NCBI GenBank assembly: GCA_024697505.1
Contig: JAILFQ010000204.1
Span: 1 to 5,453 of the forward strand
Reading direction: 5' to 3'
Origin: Lachnospiraceae bacterium
GTDB lineage: Bacteria; Bacillota; Clostridia; Lachnospirales; Lachnospiraceae
DNA length: 5,453 nucleotides
This document shows positions 1 to 5,453 of this stretch, piece after piece; position 1 is the stretch's first letter, and every line of letters starts with the position of its first letter. The position numbers and the translations under genes are program-made. The notes below the pieces were generated by a model. The model was not told the origin of the DNA. It searched no databases and saw only the letters and a list, made by a program, of their open reading frames with translations.

Positions 1-611
1 GTCTTTTGTCCGCGTACAACAGGCATTGCAAGAACCTGCTCGCAGAAATCCGCATAAAGATTTAACATCTGCTGTGTACGCTCTTTTGCTTCCTCAGCGG
101 TAGCATGAGCTGTATGGCCTTCCTGCCATAAGAATTCCATGGTACGAAGGAAAGGTCTTGTTGTCTTTTCCCAACGTACAACGGAACACCACTGGTTATA
201 AACCTTTGGTAAATCTCTATAAGAAGTAATTATCTTCTGGTAAAAATCGCAGAAGAGAGTTTCAGACGTAGGACGAACACAAAGTCTCTCCTGGAGCTGC
301 TCTCCGCCGCCCATTGTAACCCATGCAACTTCCGGCGCAAAACCTTCAACATGGTCCTTTTCTTTATTTAAAAGGCTTTCCGGTATAAACATAGGCATAT
401 AAACGTTTTCTACGCCTGTTTCCTTAAACCTTCTGTCAAGTTCCTTCTGAATAAGCTCCCAAATAGCGTATCCTGCGGGACGGATTATCATACATCCCTT
501 AATTCCGGAATACTCAACAAGCTCTGCCTTTTTTACAATGTCTGTGTACCACTGTGCGAAATCGTCCTCCATTGAGGTTATCGCATCAACTTTTCTCTTA
601 TCCTCTGCCAT
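1..611 (-). CDS. proS: Prolyl-tRNA synthetase, archaeal/eukaryote-like class, N-terminal part (3' end outside window)
   Basis: Class II aminoacyl-tRNA synthetase that charges tRNA-Pro with proline in the cytoplasm. The 203 residues visible read from [20 protein letters not shown]. ProS landmarks are present: the [11 protein letters not shown] segment (about 42-52), MFIPESLL (74-81), the glycine-rich TMGGGEQL loop (99-106), the RPTSE proline/ATP-site motif (113-117), and motif 2 with [21 protein letters not shown] (about 146-165). The PAGY and RPTSE context, with motif 2 ending [11 protein letters not shown], fits the short class lacking the large editing insertion (about 480 aa in the family). 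The ATG at 609-611 is supported by an AAGGAG 8 nt upstream, and the N-terminus matches the family's. The C-terminal catalytic and anticodon-binding parts lie beyond the left edge. A consensus promoter lies just upstream, so it can be transcribed independently of the ABC genes. Identification is very secure; the class assignment is family knowledge. Confidence 0.97.
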   Translation of the reverse strand, partial: MAEDKRKVDAITSMEDDFAQWYTDIVKKAELVEYSGIKGCMIIRPAGYAIWELIQKELDRRFKETGVENVYMPMFIPESLLNKEKDHVEGFAPEVAWVTMGGGEQLQERLCVRPTSETLFCDFYQKIITSYRDLPKVYNQWCSVVRWEKTTRPFLRTMEFLWQEGHTAHATAEEAKERTQQMLNLYADFCEQVLAMPVVRGQK

Positions 612-619
612 ATTTTTTT

Positions 620-625
620 CTCCTT
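620..625 (-). promoter_or_regulatory. Ribosome binding site of proS
   Basis: On the minus strand the bases read AAGGAG, followed by an 8-nt A/T-only spacer and then the proS ATG. This near-ideal Shine-Dalgarno fixes the start at 611. An ATG-TAA start-stop pair directly overlaps its upstream edge (minus-strand ATGTAAGGAG) but has no ribosome site of its own and is probably chance. Confidence 0.85.
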
Positions 626-635
626 ACATAAACCG

Positions 636-652
636 GCCGCACCCATTGCGGC
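636..652 (-). other. Small hairpin in the proS 5' leader
   Basis: Minus-strand RNA reads GCCGCA-AUGGG-UGCGGC, a perfect 6-bp GC-rich stem with a 5-nt loop. It sits 10 nt upstream of the ribosome binding site. No U-run follows, so it is not an intrinsic terminator. The leader of about 60 nt is too short for a T-box, and no T-box-like antiterminator is visible. The hairpin may stabilise the mRNA 5' end or influence translation; that role is inference. Confidence 0.5.
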
Positions 653-677
653 TGTCTCTGTTTGCTTAATGCAACTT

Positions 678-706
678 ATTTTATGCTTGCAGTTAATATT
701 TGTCAA
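678..706 (-). promoter_or_regulatory. Sigma-A type promoter for proS
   Basis: On the minus strand the -35 box is TTGACA (701-706, perfect), the spacer is exactly 17 bp, and the -10 box is TAAAAT (678-683, five of six consensus bases). Transcription would start near 671, giving a leader of about 60 nt to the proS ATG. The promoter lies wholly in the gap after the ABC gene stop codon, so proS can be expressed separately from the exporter operon. Confidence 0.85.
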
Positions 707-724
707 CTTAATTAATCTGCCCTT

Positions 725-757
725 TTTTAACGCTTGATCAATTTTCTCTTTTAACGC
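725..757. repeat. Pair of 9-bp direct repeats around a palindrome
   Basis: TTTTAACGC occurs at 725-733 and again at 749-757, 24 bp apart. The perfect palindrome TTGATCAA (734-741) lies between the copies. The element sits just upstream of the proS -35 box and downstream of the ABC gene stop codon. It could be a binding site or chance in AT-rich DNA. It does not fold into a convincing intrinsic terminator for the ABC operon. Confidence 0.4.
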
Positions 758-771
758 CGGTTTCAGCTTTT

Positions 772-2523
772 TTAGAACTGGCTGTTGTAAAGTTTCGCAT
801 AGAAACCACCCTGCTTAAGCAAGGTCTCGTGGTTGCCCTGTTCAATGATGTTTCCATCCTTCATAACAAGGATCACATCTGCCTCCATAATGGTGGAAAG
901 TCTGTGAGCAACAATAAAGCTTGTTCTGCCTTCCATCATTGTGGCAAAAGCCTTTTGAATACGCATTTCCGTTCTTGTATCTATGGAAGACGTTGCTTCG
1001 TCAAGAATAAGCATAGGCGGAAGGCAAAGCATCACTCTTGCAATACAAAGAAGCTGCTTCTGTCCCTGAGAAAGGCTTCCTCCGTCCTCTCCTATAACAG
1101 TGTCGTATCCCTGCGGCAATCTCTTTATAAAACTATGAGCATGAGCCTTCTTTGCAGCCTCAATAACTTCATCATTTGTGGCTTCCGGTTTACCGAAGGC
1201 TATGTTGTCTCTGATGGTTCCGTCTCTTAACCAGGTTTCCTGAAGGACCATTCCGTAAGAAGTTCTGAGGCTTCCTCTTGTTACCTTTTTAATATCTTTT
1301 CCGGCAACACTTATGGTTCCCGCATCTGTATCGTAAAATCTCATTAAAAGATTTATAACCGTTGTTTTTCCGCACCCTGTCGGGCCCACTATTGCAACCC
1401 TCTGGCCCGGCTTTACGGAAAGATTTAAGCCTCGTATAAGCGGTCTTTCCGGAACATAAGAGAACTCAACGTTTTTAATATCCACGCTTCCGTCTGTAAC
1501 AAGGATATCCTTTTCCTCTTCCGGCTGCGGCTCTTCATTAATAAGCTCGAAGGTTCTGGAAGCGCAGGCAAGGGCGTTCTGTAGTTCCGTAACAACTCCG
1601 GAAATTTCGTTAAACGGCTTGGTATACTGGTTTGCGTAGGACAAAAATGATGAAAGCTGACCTACACTTAAAAGCCCCTTTACCGCAAGAAAAGCGCCAA
1701 ATACTCCAACCCCCGCGTAAACCAGACTGTTTACAAAACGGGTACACGGATTTACAAGTGATGAGAAAAATGTTGCCCGCAAAGAACATTTTGCAAGGCG
1801 GTTGTTTATTTCGTCAAATCGTTCCTGCACATTTTCTTCCTGGGAAAAGGCTTTAACAATTTTCTGGTTTCCCACCATTTCATCTATTAACGCGGTCTGC
1901 TCACCCCTTGTCTGTGACTGAAGTTTAAACATGGAGTAGGTCCTTTTTGCAATAAATGATGCCACAAAAAGGGAGACAGGAGTAATAACCACAACCACGA
2001 TCGTAAGCTGTGGATGAACGCTGATCATAAAGATTAAAGTTCCCACTATTGTAAGAACTCCTGTAAAGAGCTGGGTAAAGCCCATTAAAAGACCGTCCGC
2101 AAGCTGGTCTACATCCGCTATCATTCTGCTTACAAGTTCTCCGTGAGAATGTGCATCTATGTATTTAAGCGGCAAAATTTCCAGCTTCTTAAAAGCATCA
2201 TTTCTTATATCTCTTACCACATTATAAGTAATGCGGTTGTTGCAGGCATTTGTTATCCATTGGGCTATTGCCGTTATGCCTATGCATACCCCTATTGTAA
2301 AAAGAAGCTTTGCAAGGGGTTCAAACTCAACCTTTCCCGGACCTACAATATAGTCGATTGCTCTACCTGTAAGAATAGGAACGTACAGAGTAAGCACCAC
2401 CGAAAGAGCGGCAAATATGAAGGAAAAAAGTACAAATACCATATGCGGCTTTACATACTTTAAAACATTTTTAAGTGTGCTTTTTGTTTTCCCTTTTTCA
2501 AGTTTGATTTTTTCCTTAGCCAT
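772..2523 (-). CDS. ABC exporter half-transporter, catalytic-site subunit (TM288/BmrD-like partner)
   Basis: Type IV (B-family) ABC exporter half-transporter of 583 residues, a normal length, with an N-terminal membrane domain fused to an ATPase domain. Membrane segments are near 28-50, 70-90, 145-167, 171-192, 258-282 and about 285-305. The ATPase domain shows A-loop Tyr356, Walker A GPTGCGKT (380-387), Q-loop Gln428, the TVIGEDG X-loop (475-481), signature LSQGQ (484-488, Gln instead of the usual Gly), Walker B MLILDE (504-509) with catalytic Glu509, the D-loop SSID, and H-loop His540. Intact Glu and His with a non-standard signature mark it as the subunit supplying the catalytic residues of the canonical site, as TM288 does in the TM287/288 pair. 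Its start overlaps the stop of the partner gene by one base. The substrate cannot be told from sequence; drugs, peptides and lipids are all known for this family. No clear intrinsic terminator follows. Confidence 0.95.
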   Translation of the reverse strand: MAKEKIKLEKGKTKSTLKNVLKYVKPHMVFVLFSFIFAALSVVLTLYVPILTGRAIDYIVGPGKVEFEPLAKLLFTIGVCIGITAIAQWITNACNNRITYNVVRDIRNDAFKKLEILPLKYIDAHSHGELVSRMIADVDQLADGLLMGFTQLFTGVLTIVGTLIFMISVHPQLTIVVVVITPVSLFVASFIAKRTYSMFKLQSQTRGEQTALIDEMVGNQKIVKAFSQEENVQERFDEINNRLAKCSLRATFFSSLVNPCTRFVNSLVYAGVGVFGAFLAVKGLLSVGQLSSFLSYANQYTKPFNEISGVVTELQNALACASRTFELINEEPQPEEEKDILVTDGSVDIKNVEFSYVPERPLIRGLNLSVKPGQRVAIVGPTGCGKTTVINLLMRFYDTDAGTISVAGKDIKKVTRGSLRTSYGMVLQETWLRDGTIRDNIAFGKPEATNDEVIEAAKKAHAHSFIKRLPQGYDTVIGEDGGSLSQGQKQLLCIARVMLCLPPMLILDEATSSIDTRTEMRIQKAFATMMEGRTSFIVAHRLSTIMEADVILVMKDGNIIEQGNHETLLKQGGFYAKLYNSQF

Positions 2524-2538
2524 TATTTTGCCTCCTTT
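2521..2538 (-). promoter_or_regulatory. Translational coupling junction between the two ABC genes
   Basis: On the minus strand the upstream gene's TAA and the downstream gene's ATG share one base (TAATG, 2521-2525). A strong AAAGGAGG (2531-2538) lies within the last codons of the upstream gene, 7 nt before the ATG. This arrangement favours coupled translation and equal amounts of the two subunits, as expected for an obligate heterodimer. Confidence 0.85.
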
Positions 2539-4271
2539 CCTGTAAGCTGAGATTCGTATATTTCTTTATAAACGGAACAGTTTTCCACCAATTGGTCGTG
2601 GCTTCCTATTCCAACAACTTCGCCGTCATCAAGAACTATTATCTTGTCTGCGTGTCTAACGGAAGCGGTTCTTTGGGAAACAATAAAGACCGTCTTGTCT
2701 TTTCCTGTTTCCGCAATCGCCTTTCTGAGAGCTGCATCCGTTGCATAGTCAAGAGCAGACGCAGAATCGTCCAGAATAAGTATCTTTGGGTCTCTTACCA
2801 AAGCTCTTGCAATTGTAAGACGCTGCTTTTGTCCGCCGGACACGTTCTTTCCGCCCTGGTTTATCTTAAAGTTTATTCCTCCGTCTTTGGCAAGAACAAA
2901 GTCCTTTGCCTGAGCGGCTTCAAGTGCTCTTAATACATCTTCGTCACTTGCATCTTCATTTCCCCACTTAATGTTGTCCTTAATGCTTCCCGCAAAAAGA
3001 ACAGCCTTTTGCGGAACATAACCGATAAGCGACCTGAGTTCCCCGTCCGGAATATCTTTTACATTTTTTCCGTTTACGTAAACACCGCCCTTGGTAGCCT
3101 CGTAAAAATGCGGAATAAGCTGTACAAGAGAAGATTTACCGGAACCGGTACCACCAATAATACCTACGGTTTCGCCAACTCCTGCGGTAAAATCTATATC
3201 CGTTAAAGATTCATCACCTGCACCCGGGTAGGTTAATGATACGTGGTCAAAGACAACAACATTTCCCTTTGCTTTTTCAACAACACCTTCCGACGGCAAG
3301 TAGCTGCCTGTTTCTGCAAGAAGGTCGTTTTCTTTCATATCAAATATGTCTGTTATGCGGTTTCCGCTGGCAACAGACTTTGTGATTATGATAATGAGGT
3401 TTGCAAGTTTGACAAGTTCCACAAGTATCATGGACATGTAGTTTAAAATCGCAACAAGATCACCCTGTTCGATAATTCCTGTGTCAACTCTTACAGCCCC
3501 GGTTTTTATAATAAGAATAAGAGCAACGTTTACTATTACATAAGTAATAGGATTCATAAGTGCCGCAATTCTTCCGGCAAAGATCTGAACCTTTGTAAGA
3601 GCATCATTTCTTGTTTCAAAAGTTTTTCTTTCTTTTTCCTCTGTGTTAAATGCTCTTATTACTCTTACACCTTTTAAGTTTTCTCTTGTGGAAAGCAAAA
3701 CCTTATCAAGTGCTGCCTGTACCCATTTAAAAAGCGGAATATTTATCATCATTATTCCAAATACAACAAGAGAAAGAAGAGGTATTGCAACCACAAAAAT
3801 AAGAGCGGCTTTGACATCCACCGTAAAGGCCATTATCATTGCGCCAAATACAATAAAAGGAGAGCGAAGGAAAAGGCGGAGGACCATATTCACACCGGTC
3901 TGCACCTGGTTTACGTCGCTTGTAAGTCTTGTAATAAGGGTGGAAGTTCCAACCTTATCGGCCTGGGAATAACTAAAATGCTCTATGTGTTTAAAAAGCT
4001 CGCGCTTTAATTCCGTGGAAAATCCTACCGCTGCTTTTGCGGCAAAAAACTGTGCCGTTACGGATGAAACAAGGCCAACTACTCCAAGTCCGACAAGCAC
4101 AAGGCCCATTTGCCAGATATAGCTGTTGTTTTCCCTTACAATACCCTCATTAATTATTTCCGACATAACAATCGGAACAAAAAGCTCAAATATTGCTTCA
4201 AGCATTTTGAAGAGAGGGGCAAGGACTGTTTCCTTTTTGTAATTTCCTAAATACTTTAATAACTTTTTCAT
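2523..4271 (-). CDS. ABC exporter half-transporter, degenerate-site subunit (TM287/BmrC-like partner)
   Basis: Second subunit of the heterodimeric exporter, 582 residues, promoter-proximal in the operon. Predicted membrane segments lie near 15-40, 54-78, 127-150, 153-178, 240-256 and 270-297. The ATPase domain has A-loop Tyr348, Walker A GGTGSGKS (373-380), Q-loop Gln421, signature VSGGQ (477-481) and Walker B ILILDD (497-502). Position 502 is Asp where the catalytic Glu normally stands, and the H-loop His is Gln533 (IVSQRT). These two changes mark the non-hydrolysing site known from heterodimeric exporters such as TM287/288. This subunit's Walker motifs pair with the partner's LSQGQ in the degenerate site, and its own intact VSGGQ completes the canonical site. 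The ATG at 4269-4271 has a GGAG 7 nt upstream. The substrate is unknown. No MarR-type regulator gene lies beside it, although many such pairs have one. Confidence 0.95.
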   Translation of the reverse strand: MKKLLKYLGNYKKETVLAPLFKMLEAIFELFVPIVMSEIINEGIVRENNSYIWQMGLVLVGLGVVGLVSSVTAQFFAAKAAVGFSTELKRELFKHIEHFSYSQADKVGTSTLITRLTSDVNQVQTGVNMVLRLFLRSPFIVFGAMIMAFTVDVKAALIFVVAIPLLSLVVFGIMMINIPLFKWVQAALDKVLLSTRENLKGVRVIRAFNTEEKERKTFETRNDALTKVQIFAGRIAALMNPITYVIVNVALILIIKTGAVRVDTGIIEQGDLVAILNYMSMILVELVKLANLIIIITKSVASGNRITDIFDMKENDLLAETGSYLPSEGVVEKAKGNVVVFDHVSLTYPGAGDESLTDIDFTAGVGETVGIIGGTGSGKSSLVQLIPHFYEATKGGVYVNGKNVKDIPDGELRSLIGYVPQKAVLFAGSIKDNIKWGNEDASDEDVLRALEAAQAKDFVLAKDGGINFKINQGGKNVSGGQKQRLTIARALVRDPKILILDDSASALDYATDAALRKAIAETGKDKTVFIVSQRTASVRHADKIIVLDDGEVVGIGSHDQLVENCSVYKEIYESQLTGKEAK

Positions 4272-4278
4272 GACTTTG

Positions 4279-4282
4279 CTCC
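4279..4282 (-). promoter_or_regulatory. Ribosome binding site of the first ABC gene
   Basis: The minus strand reads GGAG, 7 nt before the ATG at 4271. It is weaker than the AAAGGAGG in front of the second subunit, so coupling plus the stronger downstream site may balance the two subunits. An ATG overlapping it (minus-strand ATGGAG) is out of frame and is not the start. Confidence 0.7.
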
Positions 4283-4316
4283 ATATAATACTTTTTTACA
4301 TAAAAACTCAATTTAA

Positions 4317-4325
4317 ATCATAACA
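4317..4325 (-). promoter_or_regulatory. Candidate extended -10 promoter for the ABC operon
   Basis: The minus strand reads TGT-TATGAT, a TGn extension next to a -10 box with five of six consensus bases (-10 at 4317-4322). The matching -35 position with a 17-bp spacer (4340-4345, TCGAAT) is poor, as is usual for extended -10 promoters. The start would be near 4310, leaving a leader of about 38 nt. A TATTAT nearer the gene would place the start on the ribosome binding site and is less likely. Confidence 0.45.
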
Positions 4326-4332
4326 CAAGACA

Positions 4333-4361
4333 TTGACAGATTCGACAACTTTTTGTATATT
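4333..4361 (+). promoter_or_regulatory. Sigma-A type promoter for the kinase gene
   Basis: The -35 box TTGACA (4333-4338) is perfect, followed by a 17-bp spacer and the -10 box TATATT (4356-4361, five of six consensus bases). The start would be near 4368, giving a leader of about 33 nt to the ATG at 4401. The -35 box lies between the -10 and -35 positions of the candidate opposing ABC promoter, so the two divergent promoters physically overlap. Confidence 0.8.
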
Positions 4362-4369
4362 CAATACAA
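4353..4369. promoter_or_regulatory. Inverted repeat over the kinase -10 box, candidate operator
   Basis: TTGTAT (4353-4358) and ATACAA (4364-4369) are perfect inverted 6-bp arms separated by 5 bp (ATTCA). The 17-bp site covers the whole -10 box and reaches the expected transcription start, the classic position for a repressor dimer. No regulator gene is in the window, so the binding protein cannot be named. The arms are AT-rich, and chance cannot be excluded. Confidence 0.45.
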
Positions 4370-4387
4370 CTTTATCTAAAAATATTC

Positions 4388-4392
4388 GGAGG
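4388..4392 (+). promoter_or_regulatory. Ribosome binding site of the kinase gene
   Basis: GGAGG lies 8 nt before the ATG at 4401, in an otherwise A/T-rich leader. This sets the start codon. The P-loop begins at residue 7 from that ATG, as expected for a compact kinase. Confidence 0.85.
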
Positions 4393-4400
4393 CATGTATA

Positions 4401-5081
4401 ATGCATATAACATTAACCGGAAATCTTGGAAGCGGAAAATCCACCCTTAGCAAGATAATTGAATCGGAATACGGTTATGAAATCTTTTCTACGGGAAAAG
4501 TTATTAGAAAGATAGCCGAAGAACACGGTGTGAGTGTTCTTGAAATGAACAAGCTTATGGAATCCGACCATAAGTATGACAACATGATAGACGATACTTC
4601 CGCAAGAATTTCCAGAGAAAACGCAGACAAAAATATTCTTTTTGATTCCAGACTTGCTTGGAATTTTGTGGAAAAATCCTTTAAAGTTTTCCTTTCTGTA
4701 AGCTTAGATGTTGCTGCAAACAGAGTAATTGCAGACAACAGAGGCAACGTGGAGCACTACGCTTCTCTTGAAGACTGCAAAATACAGCTTGCCGAACGCG
4801 CTGCCGCAGAAGACAAGCGTTATAAGGAAATCTACGGAATTGAATATTTTAACTATTCCAATTACAACCTTGTTTTGGATTCCTCAGACTGTTCACCTGA
4901 AATCCTTGCAAAGATTCTTATGGACGAAGCAAAGGCATATGAGGAAGAAGGTTTAATCGGAACAACAAAACTCATCCTTTCAAAATCCAGACCTGCTACG
5001 GATTTTGCAGAGGAGCGCGCAAAAGGAAAAGTTTCCGAAGCAACTTATTACGGCGTGGATTTTACTGTTATAACTTTATAA
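4401..5081 (+). CDS. Cytidylate kinase-like P-loop NTPase (archaeal-type) with a C-terminal tail
   Basis: Protein of 226 residues resembling the compact archaeal-type CMP/dCMP kinase, which moves the ATP gamma-phosphate to a nucleoside monophosphate. Visible are the P-loop GNLGSGKS (7-14), an FSTGKVIRKIAEEHGVSVLEMNK segment (29-51) like the archaeal kinases' STG-RKMA-E-G, an FDSRLAW core strand (81-87) with Asp82 and Arg84 in the usual DGRL position, and a lid-like ERAAAEDKRYKEIYGI stretch (132-147) ending in NLVLDSS (156-162). It lacks the insertion domain of ordinary bacterial Cmk, so it need not be the housekeeping enzyme. The archaeal family is about 180 residues, and roughly 46 extra residues follow (180-226); I cannot assign these. 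It stands alone, with its own promoter and terminator, divergent from the ABC operon. The substrate is inferred only; another small kinase activity is possible. Confidence 0.8.
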   Translation: MHITLTGNLGSGKSTLSKIIESEYGYEIFSTGKVIRKIAEEHGVSVLEMNKLMESDHKYDNMIDDTSARISRENADKNILFDSRLAWNFVEKSFKVFLSVSLDVAANRVIADNRGNVEHYASLEDCKIQLAERAAAEDKRYKEIYGIEYFNYSNYNLVLDSSDCSPEILAKILMDEAKAYEEEGLIGTTKLILSKSRPATDFAEERAKGKVSEATYYGVDFTVITL

Positions 5082-5122
5082 TTCTCCTTCTTCCGGAAAC
5101 AATTTTAATCCGATCGATCAAT

Positions 5123-5156
5123 AAGAGCCCGAATGCATATGCACTCAGGCTCTTTT
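5123..5156. terminator. Hairpin terminator between convergent genes
   Basis: Arms AAGAGCC (5123-5129) and GGCTCTT (5148-5154) enclose further pairing GA/TC and TGC/GCA around an ATAT loop. The plus-strand U-run (TTTTACTTTAT) directly follows, so the element ends the kinase transcript about 40 nt after its stop. In the plus-strand RNA the two interior positions are C-A and A-C mismatches. In the minus-strand RNA they become U-G and G-U wobbles, giving an unbroken 14-bp stem, but the following run (TTATTGAT) is a poor U-tract. It probably serves nadE as well, less certainly. Confidence 0.85.
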
Positions 5157-5175
5157 ACTTTATCATTTTTAAATT

Positions 5176-5453
5176 TTACAATGCGTCCACTTCCGAAAGC
5201 CAAAGGTTAACACTTGCATCACTTGGCATTCTAAGGTCTCCTCTCGGAGAAAAAGACACTGTTCCGACCTTTACGCCGTCCGGCATGCAGGAACGTTTAA
5301 ATTGCTGACTGAAGAAACGCTTGTAGAAAGTCTTCATTGTTTCTTTAACAACATCATCATTAAACTTTTCCAGATTGCCCTGCTCCATTGCTTTCTTTGC
5401 AAGATAGAATATTTTCTTCGGCGCGTAGCCGTTTCTTACAACATTGTATATAA
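5176..5453 (-). CDS. nadE: Glutamine-dependent NAD+ synthetase, C-terminal part (5' end outside window)
   Basis: Last 91 residues of a long-form NadE, which makes NAD+ from nicotinate adenine dinucleotide using ATP and ammonia released from glutamine. The reading frame is open from the right edge (IYNVVRNGYAPKK) to TAA at 5176-5178; the first internal ATG, at 5386-5388, is not the start. Diagnostic is the C-terminal NadE signature: RFFSQQFKRSCMPDGVKVG (fragment residues 45-63) followed by SFSPRGDLRMPSDA (66-79). The family usually has Trp where this protein has Leu in GDLRMPSDA, a small deviation. The full enzyme is about 640 residues, with an N-terminal nitrilase-type glutaminase and a synthetase domain, both outside the window. 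The gene converges on the kinase gene and shares the hairpin terminator between them. Confidence 0.93.
   Translation of the reverse strand, partial: IYNVVRNGYAPKKIFYLAKKAMEQGNLEKFNDDVVKETMKTFYKRFFSQQFKRSCMPDGVKVGTVSFSPRGDLRMPSDASVNLWLSEVDAL

Noticed and set aside
623..628. ATGTAA start-stop pair next to the proS ribosome site
   Set aside because: No Shine-Dalgarno of its own; it overlaps the proS ribosome site by chance base composition.
829..1230. Plus-strand open frame of 133 codons opposite the catalytic ABC subunit
   Set aside because: It lies inside the ABC gene, which has clear motifs throughout; the peptide is rich in Cys, His and Ser in an irregular way, matches no family I know, and has no good ribosome site. 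It is a shadow frame.
2143..2463. Plus-strand open frame of 106 codons opposite the ABC membrane domain
   Set aside because: It is the complement of membrane-helix codons, has no ribosome site or recognisable domain, and the opposite strand is certainly coding.
2187..3615. Shared GCATCATTTCTT 12-mer in both ABC genes (near 2192 and 3601)
   Set aside because: Both copies encode an RNDA tetrapeptide within coding sequence, but at non-equivalent positions in the two proteins; most likely chance, with no repeat structure around it.
3643..3972. Plus-strand open frame of 109 codons opposite the degenerate-site ABC subunit
   Set aside because: Shadow of the membrane domain; the low-complexity Thr/Arg/Ile composition is typical of an antisense frame.
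4475..4747. Minus-strand open frame of 90 codons inside the kinase gene
   Set aside because: Antisense to a protein with clear P-loop kinase motifs; no ribosome site and no domain.
5112..5119. GATCGATC palindrome after the kinase gene
   Set aside because: A short self-overlapping palindrome with no partner or flanking structure; expected by chance.
5176..5388. A 70-residue stand-alone small gene starting at 5388
   Set aside because: The frame stays open to the window edge and the upstream residues match NadE as well, so this is the end of nadE and not a separate gene.

Overview
The window looks like ordinary chromosomal sequence from a low-GC Gram-positive anaerobe of class Clostridia, plausibly Lachnospiraceae. 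The grounds are the moderately AT-rich base composition, strong AGGAGG-type ribosome binding sites, near-consensus sigma-A promoters, a ProS of the archaeal/eukaryote-like class that is common in Clostridia, and ABC half-transporters of clostridial type. The family-level placement is an inference from protein style; no marker gene in the window fixes it.

Layout, left to right. (1) Positions 1-611, minus strand: N-terminal third of prolyl-tRNA synthetase (proS), whose 3' end lies beyond the left edge. It has its own near-perfect promoter and a leader of about 60 nt containing one small hairpin. (2) Positions 772-4271, minus strand: two ABC exporter half-transporters that overlap by one base (TAATG) and form a heterodimeric exporter. 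The first-translated protein (2523-4271) carries a degenerate catalytic site (Asp for the Walker B Glu, Gln for the H-loop His). The second (772-2523) keeps the catalytic Glu and His but has an LSQGQ signature. Together they make one degenerate and one canonical ATP site. (3) Positions 4272-4400: a compact divergent control region with overlapping candidate promoters and a perfect 6-5-6 inverted repeat over the plus-strand -10 box. (4) Positions 4401-5081, plus strand: a P-loop kinase resembling the compact archaeal-type cytidylate kinase, with an unexplained C-terminal tail of about 46 residues. (5) Positions 5082-5175: a hairpin terminator between convergent genes. (6) Positions 5176-5453, minus strand: C-terminal 91 residues of glutamine-dependent NAD+ synthetase (nadE), whose 5' part lies beyond the right edge.

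Only the two ABC genes clearly work together, as subunits of one exporter of unknown substrate. proS, the kinase and nadE are metabolic or housekeeping neighbours. The kinase and the exporter share a short divergent intergenic region and could be co-regulated, but no regulator gene is present. I found no phage, transposon, CRISPR, RNA gene or clearly new system. The points most worth a second look are the kinase with its tail and the divergent control region.
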